Origin: Thermoproteota archaeon
GTDB lineage: Archaea > Thermoproteota > Thermoprotei > Gearchaeales > Gearchaeaceae
Assembly (NCBI GenBank): GCA_021324265.1
Contig: JAJPJK010000011.1
Location: 1 to 64,000, forward strand
DNA: 64,000 nucleotides
Direction: 5' to 3'
In this document: positions 58,058 through 64,000 of the stretch, piece after piece
Numbering within the stretch: position 1 is the first letter of the stretch
How the letters are laid out: every line of letters starts with the position of its first letter
Notes under the pieces: model-generated
What the model saw: the letters and a program-made list of their open reading frames with translations, nothing else
What the model was told of the DNA's origin: nothing
The model's database searches: none
Program-made: the position numbers and the translations under genes

Positions 58058-59008
58058 AAGTCTAGAATAAGGAAAGTTGTTGAAGATGTGAAAACACTAA
58101 AGGATATTAAGAAGGTTGGAAGTAATCAACGTTTGATGAAAGAACAACAAAATCTTGGATATTTACACGGGATATGGGCTCTAACAAATAGAGAACTCAA
58201 AAAATGGTATAAAGCGCCCGTCATTTTAATCATTTCATTGATTCAACCTATAGCTTGGCTATTGTTATTCGGAAAGTCTATGAATCTTGGATCGATGTTT
58301 TCAAGTTCTGGATTCAATATTCCTGGCCTTAATATTCCAAAGCAAGTAATCGATCAAATTGCAAACCAGATATTGCTCGAGAGATTCGGAACTACGGACT
58401 ATTTTTCATATTTGGCAGTTGGAATGGTAGCATTTATCATGCTCTTTACAGCGATGAGTAGCGGTATGACAATAGTATGGGATAGAAGATTGGGGTTTTT
58501 AAATAAGCTATTAACAACACCTATATCCAGAGCAACAATTGTTTTCAGTAAAACTCTCTCTTCTGTCCTTAGAGCGCTGACTCAGGCTACAATAGTTTTG
58601 ATAGTAGCTACTCTCCTCGGTATGCAATTCAAGGCTGGTTTTGGAGTCTTAGATTTGTTGCTCTCGTATGCAGCACTTTTCTTAATGGCAATGGGGTTAG
58701 CTTCTTTATTCATAATGCTTGCAATTAGGGCTACGAGTTGGGAATCTCAGATGGCAGTGATGAACTTGCTTAATCTGCCGCTAATGTTTGCTAGCAATGC
58801 CTTTTATCCAATTAGCACCATGCCTTCATGGCTTCAACCTGTAGCTTATATTAACCCTATAACCTATACCAATGATATTTTGAGGCAATTGATGCTTGGA
58901 GCTACAGGAATAAAAAGCCTTGCATTCGATTTCATGTATCTTAGTGCCTTCGGTATATTGTTTACTGCAATTGGAATGATACTTTCCTGGAGATACTTAA
59001 GCAAATAA
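58052..59008 (+). CDS. ABC-2-type permease
   Basis: 318 aa. A 45-residue polar N-terminus, then six helices of the ABC-2 fold: PVILIISLIQPIAWLLLFG, FSYLAVGMVAFIMLFTAM, FSKTLSSVLRALTQATIVLIV, LLLSYAALFLMAMGLASLF, LPLMFASNAFYPISTMPSW, and the last helix. NAFYPISTMPSWLQP is a family hallmark. It should pair with the ATPase at 53461, with both having the same operator. Confidence 0.92.
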   Translation: MWKSRIRKVVEDVKTLKDIKKVGSNQRLMKEQQNLGYLHGIWALTNRELKKWYKAPVILIISLIQPIAWLLLFGKSMNLGSMFSSSGFNIPGLNIPKQVIDQIANQILLERFGTTDYFSYLAVGMVAFIMLFTAMSSGMTIVWDRRLGFLNKLLTTPISRATIVFSKTLSSVLRALTQATIVLIVATLLGMQFKAGFGVLDLLLSYAALFLMAMGLASLFIMLAIRATSWESQMAVMNLLNLPLMFASNAFYPISTMPSWLQPVAYINPITYTNDILRQLMLGATGIKSLAFDFMYLSAFGILFTAIGMILSWRYLSK

Positions 59009-60001
59009 TCAAAATAGGAGACGTCTTTTTCCCTCAGTTCTTATTTTTCTTATAGTTTCTCCATCAATATTTCTAGCATTCAAACCAAATGCTTTGAAAA
59101 TATCTTTTTCGAAATCATATTCAGTATAAATTGAGTTGCGGTTTAGCAACATATTCGCTTCATCCAAGGAGCTCGCATTTAAAACTAATCCTGCTAGTTT
59201 ATTCATCTCAAATACCTTTACTGGATCAAGAAAGAACATTACCGCAGAAGCAGGTGTTACGAATACGTTTCTGGTATTTTTCCTAATTTTAACCTCCCCA
59301 TATAATCCAAAAAATGCCTCTAACGGAATTCTGGATGCCTCACTTTCAGCATCTTCTAGGATAAGCTTAACTTTAGATGCTGTATTGAGATCATAACCTT
59401 TTATATCGATTAAGCCTCCTCCTCTTGCTATTTCGCTTACAAGCTTTAGAAAATAATCATGCCCCAATTCTCCGTCACTTCCACATCCTATAACTCCCAG
59501 AATGGCATTGATTCCTACTTGCCTTAATATGTATAGTGCGGCCAAAGAAATAGCATCTATTAAGGGGCTCATAATAGTCTCTTCATCTCCTCTAGTCATC
59601 ATATCGCCGCCTGCATCGACTCCAATGACTAGATCTATACCTTCTTTCCTGACCAACCCTTCTATACAGTTTGCTAAATGCCTAGGACCTAATCTGTTAT
59701 TCAACGCATAACCTTTTTGTAAATTTAAAGATCTGATAACTTTCACCAGCGTGGGAGTCACTATGTTTCCAGCCCTATTGGCGAAAGTATCTGTATTGAG
59801 AAGGAAAACACAATCATTGATCCTTACTGCATTTCTTAACTCTTCAAAATTGATTGGGCCTGGAACAGGATCTATAACATATCTTTCCCAAATAATTGAT
59901 CCAATAAGCGTCTCATACCCCAATTTTCTATAATATTCCATAGCTAACACGCAAGAAATCACATCGCCTGCTCCACCTGCACCAAATATCAAAGCTTTCA
60001 T
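59009..60001 (-). CDS. DUF1152-family protein
   Basis: 330 aa. ALIFGAGGAGDVISCVLAMEYYR with a GAGGAGD motif, GVDAGGDMMTRGDEET and GVIGCGSDGELGHDYFL mark the DUF1152 family, common in Crenarchaeota. The Gly-rich loops resemble nucleotide- or phosphate-binding sites, but the biochemical function is unknown. Next to the nitrilase on the same strand (6 bp gap). Confidence 0.82.
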   Translation of the reverse strand: MKALIFGAGGAGDVISCVLAMEYYRKLGYETLIGSIIWERYVIDPVPGPINFEELRNAVRINDCVFLLNTDTFANRAGNIVTPTLVKVIRSLNLQKGYALNNRLGPRHLANCIEGLVRKEGIDLVIGVDAGGDMMTRGDEETIMSPLIDAISLAALYILRQVGINAILGVIGCGSDGELGHDYFLKLVSEIARGGGLIDIKGYDLNTASKVKLILEDAESEASRIPLEAFFGLYGEVKIRKNTRNVFVTPASAVMFFLDPVKVFEMNKLAGLVLNASSLDEANMLLNRNSIYTEYDFEKDIFKAFGLNARNIDGETIRKIRTEGKRRLLF

Positions 60002-60007
60002 TGTAAC

Positions 60008-60766
60008 CTAGCCTAGTAACGGGCCATATGTAGAGACCCGTCTTGCACCCAATCTAGCTTTTCTATGATCCTCAATAGCTTTTGGATCTACATCATAAAT
60101 CGCAAAACCTTCCTCATCTTTTGCAGCACTCGCTATAAACGGAATAACAACATCCTCTTCAATCTGAAAATCTACTACAAAACTATTACCCAAAAAATTC
60201 GGGGGTATCAAAGCCAAACTACTTGCTATATGTACACGATTTTCAAGTGCTCTAGTCATAACATAAAGCTTCCACGGATCAAAGCCTTGTTTTTTAATCC
60301 TAGCTGGCGCAAAGATAATTTCTGCTCCCTTTAATGTCAATATTCTTATGACTTCAGGATATACGAGATCGTGACATATCGAAATCCCTATTTTTATATC
60401 CTTGAATCTAAAAACTTCGTAACTGCTACCAGCTTTTGCAACCTCATTTTCTGCGCCAAAGAGATGGACCTTTTTCTGTTCGCCGATAATCTCTCCATTT
60501 TCATCTATTAGAAAGCTACCTATTTCTATATTATCTCCATTCTCTATATAGTTTCCGCCTGTTATTATACCTATCCCTGATCTCCTTGCCTCCTTCCTTA
60601 ATTCTTCAAGAATAGGATAGAAGTTATAAGAAATTATCCAATGTTCGGGTAAACATGCCAATTCAACTCCATAGCTAGCTGCTTCTTTGATTAACTTTAA
60701 CGCTCTATTTAAAACTTCTTCTTTACTTCCTCGCGAATCAGGTTGAATAAGCGAAATCCTGAGCAT
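60008..60766 (-). CDS. Carbon-nitrogen hydrolase (nitrilase superfamily)
   Basis: 252 aa. Catalytic triad: Glu in ACLPEHWIISY, Lys in GEQKKVHLFG, Cys in GISICHDLVYPE. Amidase-like (Nit/omega-amidase/N-carbamoyl branches cannot be separated). Cytosolic. In a minus-strand group: thioesterase - nitrilase - DUF1152. Confidence 0.92.
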   Translation of the reverse strand: MLRISLIQPDSRGSKEEVLNRALKLIKEAASYGVELACLPEHWIISYNFYPILEELRKEARRSGIGIITGGNYIENGDNIEIGSFLIDENGEIIGEQKKVHLFGAENEVAKAGSSYEVFRFKDIKIGISICHDLVYPEVIRILTLKGAEIIFAPARIKKQGFDPWKLYVMTRALENRVHIASSLALIPPNFLGNSFVVDFQIEEDVVIPFIASAAKDEEGFAIYDVDPKAIEDHRKARLGARRVSTYGPLLG

Positions 60767-60777
60767 CGTTCAGTAAA

Positions 60778-61182
60778 TCAACTTTCACTCATATATTTTC
60801 TCAGACTAGTTTTCCACTCCTCTGGAATCAATACAGGATTACCATGATTATCTACTAATACATCTCTTACATAACCATGAGCGGCAATCCTTCCATCCTC
60901 TTTCAGTATTTTATGTCTATAATTGATGCTTGTTCTACCAATCTTCTCTATCCATGTGAATATAGAAATATGTTCATCCAAGTTAATCGGTGCCAAATAT
61001 CTACAGTTTACCTCTGCACAAAGAAACTGATATCCTAACCTTTTCAATTCTTTGAATGTAATTTTTGCTTCTTTCAACAATTCTATCCTTGCAATATCGA
61101 AGTAAACTAAATAATTTGCATAATAAACTATTCCTAATGCATCTGTTTCAGATAACCGTACAGTTAGTTTTAACTCATGCAT
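60778..61182 (-). CDS. Acyl-CoA thioesterase (YbgC/4HBT)
   Basis: 134 aa hotdog fold. LSETDALGIVYYANYLVYFDIARIELL contains the catalytic Asp and the family pattern; the product would release CoA from a short-chain acyl thioester. First gene of a minus-strand unit (11 bp before the nitrilase). Confidence 0.9.
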   Translation of the reverse strand: MHELKLTVRLSETDALGIVYYANYLVYFDIARIELLKEAKITFKELKRLGYQFLCAEVNCRYLAPINLDEHISIFTWIEKIGRTSINYRHKILKEDGRIAAHGYVRDVLVDNHGNPVLIPEEWKTSLRKYMSES

Positions 61183-61370
61183 ATTTTTTCTTATTTTTCC
61201 AAAATATTAAACTTGAAACCTAGAGATAAGAATATAGAGCTAATGAAGAATATCTATTCCAAAATGGAAATGTATACAAATCATTAATCAATATCTATAT
61301 ATGAATGATTATTATATAAACTATATATTAATAAAAAAATTTATATAATAAAAATTATTCTATATCACAT
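61183..61370. other. Very AT-rich divergent promoter region
   Basis: 188 bp of strongly AT-rich DNA with several TATA-like runs (ATATATTAATAAAA, TTATATAATAA) that could serve both the thioesterase and the LivK-like gene. No gene seen. Confidence 0.5.
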
Positions 61371-61901
61371 ATGAGAGAAGGAAGCGCTATTTCTAGAGGT
61401 ATGGCTATAATAATAGCAATAATTGTAATTGCAGCAGTAGGAGTTGGGGCATATGTTATATACTATTACCCCAGTTCTGATGGACAAACAAACGTTCCAG
61501 CAGGAATAAAGATTGGATTATTAACCCATAGGACAGGAGCCTCATCTCCAACAGGACAAGATATAGAACGTGGTTTCACCTTGGCGGTTGAAGAAATAAA
61601 CGCTGCAGGAGGTGTCTATGTAGCACAGTATAATAAGAACTTAACTCTAATTCCTTACATAGAAGATCAACAAAGTTCACAGCAAGGAACTATTGATGCA
61701 GCAAATAAATTAATCAATCAAGATAAAGTTGACATTATAGTAGGAGGCTTCGGAAGCGCTTTCATATATGCTGCTCAACCTGTGATAGCTCAGACAGGTG
61801 TTCCATTTACTCCCGTAACAGGGTTAAGAAATCTTATAGGAGGAGTTTGCGAATTGACCAGTATGCGCTTCATATCAATAATTAATTTATCTCACGCTTA
61901 A
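61371..61901 (+). pseudogene. Truncated branched-chain amino acid ABC substrate-binding protein (LivK-like)
   Basis: Residues 1-148 are a normal start: membrane anchor, KIGLLTHRTGASSPTGQDIERGFTLAVEEINAAGG, IEDQQSSQQGTIDAANKLI, and VDIIVGGFGSAFIYAAQPVI. The family is about 400-450 aa, but after VPFTPVTG the frame reads 26 unrelated residues and stops. So roughly 250 residues and the usual livHMGF neighbours are missing. A deletion or rearrangement at about 61815-61825 is the likely cause. Confidence 0.8.
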
Positions 61902-62178
61902 AAACACTCAGCAGACCATCGTCTCCTCATTAATTTGGAAGCTAATTTTTCATCATTGTGTGTTTTTTAATTAGTATTCGTGATTAATATTTTTAATGGT
62001 ATTCAAGATAGAGACCTTAATGTAATAAAAATTAATAAGTTATCCGAAGCTTAAAAGCAGAATCCCTATAAAAACTATAAATATTATTGATAAAAATTGA
62101 TAATTTACTGAAGATTTTATAATTCGTCTATCATAAACTAACTTAAAGAATTTATTGTGTGAATAAGTATTATAGCTT
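61902..62178. other. AT-rich intergenic region after the truncated gene
   Basis: 277 bp. No supported gene. A 61-codon minus-strand frame overlaps the next gene's start and is probably chance. It may contain the scar of the deletion that shortened the upstream gene. Confidence 0.4.
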
Positions 62179-63039
62179 ATGCTTGATCCAATAACTCTCC
62201 TAGTTGTCTTAATTGCATCAAGCATAATCTCAGGGTTACTAGGTTCTTTAACAGGCTTAGGAGGCGCTTCATTCCTTATACCAATATATATAATATTTTT
62301 AGGGTTCCCAGCTCAATATGCTACTGGTGCAAGCTTAGTAGCAACTATTGCAACATCCAGTGGTTCTGCAAGCGCATACGTAAAAGATAGAATAACAAAT
62401 ATAAGAATAGCCATGGGGCTTGAAATCGGAACAACGCTCGGAGCAATACTTGGAGCACTGGCAGCTGGATATGCATATTCACATTCTTTGCAATTCTTAC
62501 TGCTAATAATTCTGGGTTCTTTTTTACTATCTCAAGTCTTCTTTCAAATCTCAAGAGGTAGTTCAGAATTGCCTAAACCAATGAGAGCTGATTGGACAAC
62601 AAAATTTTTCCAACTCAAGGGTGTATATTATGACTATGCTTTGAAAAGAGAAGTAAGCTATTATGGTGTGCGCTGGTGGTTATCAGCGATAATAATGTTC
62701 ATTGCTGGCTTTTTCTCCGGTTTGCTAGGTGTAGGAGGTGGCGCATTGAAAGTGTTAGCACTCGATTGGGCGATGAACTTACCAATGAAGGTTAGTACAA
62801 CAACAAGTAATTTCATGATAGGAGTGACCGCAACAACAGGTAGTGCAATATATTGGTCTTTAGGCTTCATACAGCCATTTTTAGCCGGTGCTACAGCGAT
62901 AGGTGTTTTACTGGGCTCCATGTTAGGTTCAAAGATACTTTTAAGATTGAGAAATCAGACAGTTAGATACGTATTCGCAGCGCTTCTCGCTTATTTAGGA
63001 ATTGAATTAATCCTAAGAGGTTTGGGATATGGAATTTGA
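62179..63039 (+). CDS. TauE/SafE-family sulfite/organosulfonate exporter-like protein
   Basis: 286 aa, 8 helices in two repeats: GLLGSLTGLGGASFLIP and GFFSGLLGVGGGALKVLAL each carry the family's Gly-rich GVGGG-type loop. Anion permease of sulfur compounds in relatives; substrate here unknown. Its stop overlaps the next gene (11 bp). Confidence 0.9.
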   Translation: MLDPITLLVVLIASSIISGLLGSLTGLGGASFLIPIYIIFLGFPAQYATGASLVATIATSSGSASAYVKDRITNIRIAMGLEIGTTLGAILGALAAGYAYSHSLQFLLLIILGSFLLSQVFFQISRGSSELPKPMRADWTTKFFQLKGVYYDYALKREVSYYGVRWWLSAIIMFIAGFFSGLLGVGGGALKVLALDWAMNLPMKVSTTTSNFMIGVTATTGSAIYWSLGFIQPFLAGATAIGVLLGSMLGSKILLRLRNQTVRYVFAALLAYLGIELILRGLGYGI

Positions 63040-63394
63040 AGATATTGTGGGATATACATTAAGAATTGGAGTGATCCTATCTATAACTCTTCTCGTCATC
63101 GGCATGATATTACTTTACTATACAGGATTTAGTAGCGGAGATGATTTTAAAAACATCATTTCTCCAAATTCAACCATTAACAGTAAAAATTTTAAAATAT
63201 CTCAAATATCCATAAATGCAGTAACAATTCTATATTTTGGAATAATTATTCTCATATCTACTCCAATTATAAGAGTTATTGTTGGGATAATACAATTTTA
63301 TAAAGAAAGAAATATTACATATTTTATTATTACACTTATAGTTCTTCTAAATATAATGATCTCTATATTTTTTCTAAACATCAATATGTTGTAA
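63029..63394 (+). CDS. DUF1634 membrane protein
   Basis: 121 aa, three hydrophobic segments (VGYTLRIGVILSITLLVIGM, ITILYFGIIILIS-like, ITLIVLLNIMISIF). The pattern and the 11-bp overlap with TauE/SafE match the DUF1634 protein that commonly accompanies that transporter. Likely an accessory subunit, by inference. Confidence 0.8.
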   Translation: MEFEDIVGYTLRIGVILSITLLVIGMILLYYTGFSSGDDFKNIISPNSTINSKNFKISQISINAVTILYFGIIILISTPIIRVIVGIIQFYKERNITYFIITLIVLLNIMISIFFLNINML

Positions 63395-63440
63395 TGAATA
63401 AGAAATTAACTTAATAAAGGTAAACTCATATTTGAATAGG

Positions 63441-64000
63441 ATGACGAGATATATAATATTGGGAAATGGAATTCTCACGGTTCTCGCAGATTCTACTTAC
63501 AAATTCAGGGAATTATACTACCCATTAAGTACGCATAATCACTTGGATTCTAGCAGGATTGGTCTTTTCAAAAATAATGAATTCAGATGGATTCATGATC
63601 TCAACCCCTCAATTGAATATCTTGAAGATACACTAACAAGCAAAGTAAGAGTCTCATTTAACAATTTGGAATTGGAAATCTACGATACCGTTGACTTAGC
63701 CTATGAGATTTTAGTGAGAAAAGTAAATGCTAAGACAGATTCGGAAACTAGAATATTCTTCACTTGGGATTTCCATATTAATGAAAGCCCAATTGGAGAT
63801 ACCTGTTTATATGATCCTAATGAAAATGGCATAATTCACTATAAAAGAGATAAATGGTTTCTTTTTTCTTGCGATCTACCAATATTTCAATACGCAACAG
63901 GTTACAAAGAAGAAGAGGGTTATGTTGGCACTTGGAAAGATTGTGAAGATGGAGAACTATCAGGAAATCCCATTGCTCAAGGCTCGGTAGATTCAGCTAT
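63441..64000 (+). CDS. Glycoside hydrolase family 15 protein, N-terminal part (partial)
   Basis: The frame runs from ATG 63441 to the end of the window (186 codons). LTVLADSTYKFRELYYP, LDSSRIGLF and a beta-sandwich-type N-terminal domain (FTWDFHINESPIGDT) match archaeal glucoamylase-like GH15 proteins, whose catalytic barrel should follow beyond position 64000. Alpha-glucoside (glucan or trehalose) hydrolysis is expected. No signal peptide. Confidence 0.8.
   Translation, partial: MTRYIILGNGILTVLADSTYKFRELYYPLSTHNHLDSSRIGLFKNNEFRWIHDLNPSIEYLEDTLTSKVRVSFNNLELEIYDTVDLAYEILVRKVNAKTDSETRIFFTWDFHINESPIGDTCLYDPNENGIIHYKRDKWFLFSCDLPIFQYATGYKEEEGYVGTWKDCEDGELSGNPIAQGSVDSA

Noticed and set aside
62040..62225. 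61-codon minus-strand frame ending in a hydrophobic helix
   Set aside because: Overlaps the start of TauE/SafE, no promoter of its own, AT-rich composition easily makes such frames.

Overview
The window is archaeal and AT-rich (roughly 36% G+C by eye). Most likely it comes from a thermophilic, probably thermoacidophilic member of the Thermoproteota/TACK group. Reasons: archaeal-type families throughout (GHMP-type shikimate kinase, archaeal aspartate-semialdehyde dehydrogenase, HerA/NurA, protoglobin, DUF1152, DUF3782-like, a Sulfolobus LacS-like beta-glycosidase, a PNGase A-like secreted protein); many first genes with an AT-rich TATA element about 25-27 nt before the start codon, as in leaderless mRNAs; and ATGA-type coupling inside operons. 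I cannot name the genus. I found no rRNA, tRNA, CRISPR array or insertion sequence.

Layout. (1) 1-5741, plus strand: a tightly packed shikimate operon (end of DAHP synthase, then aroB-aroE-aroC-aroK-aroA-aroD), complete to chorismate. (2) 5.7-12.8 kb: MFS transporter, an unknown secreted protein, a zinc alcohol dehydrogenase, a decayed 0.7 kb stretch, an FAD oxidoreductase and a coiled-coil DUF3782-like protein with 13 Trp heptads. (3) 12.9-15.6 kb: a membrane-anchored cupredoxin, mercuric reductase and a divergent HxlR-type regulator with a palindromic candidate operator. (4) 15.8-30.8 kb: catabolic and redox genes (SDRs, leucine-type dehydrogenase, a frameshifted MFS gene, GH1 beta-glycosidase, two LLM flavin/F420 oxidoreductases, protoglobin, aldo/keto reductase, proline iminopeptidase, DMT and APC transporters, acetamidase/formamidase, M24 peptidase). 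(5) 30.8-42 kb: secreted PNGase A-like protein, polysaccharide deacetylase, ComB-like phosphatase, M19 dipeptidase, MFS, VOC protein coupled to a large surface protein, small aminotransferase, DUF4382-like protein. (6) 42-44.7 kb: NurA-HerA. (7) 44.9-52.1 kb, minus strand: a seven-gene diaminopimelate lysine operon, dapA-dapB-lysC-asd-aminotransferase-dapF-lysA. (8) 52.4-61.2 kb: Bat-type HTH regulator, PadR regulator with an ABC ATPase, nucleotidyltransferase-like protein, APC permease, phosphoesterase, ABC-2 permease, DUF1152, nitrilase, thioesterase. (9) 61.4-64.0 kb: truncated LivK-like protein, TauE/SafE with DUF1634, and the start of a GH15 gene.

Points that stand out. The lysine operon is damaged at both ends as read: lysA has one in-frame TAA replacing a sense codon, with the whole C-terminus intact behind it, and dapA lacks its first beta strand unless one base is restored next to a G4 run. 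A near-identical 46-bp promoter/operator with four tandem TATCGA-type hexamers lies before both the PadR gene and an ABC permease 5 kb away, which points to one PadR regulon controlling an exporter whose ATPase and permease genes have been separated. Several other genes are broken (MFS at 17.8-19.2 kb, LivK at 61.4 kb, a remnant at 9.9-10.3 kb), so either genome decay or residual assembly errors should be considered.
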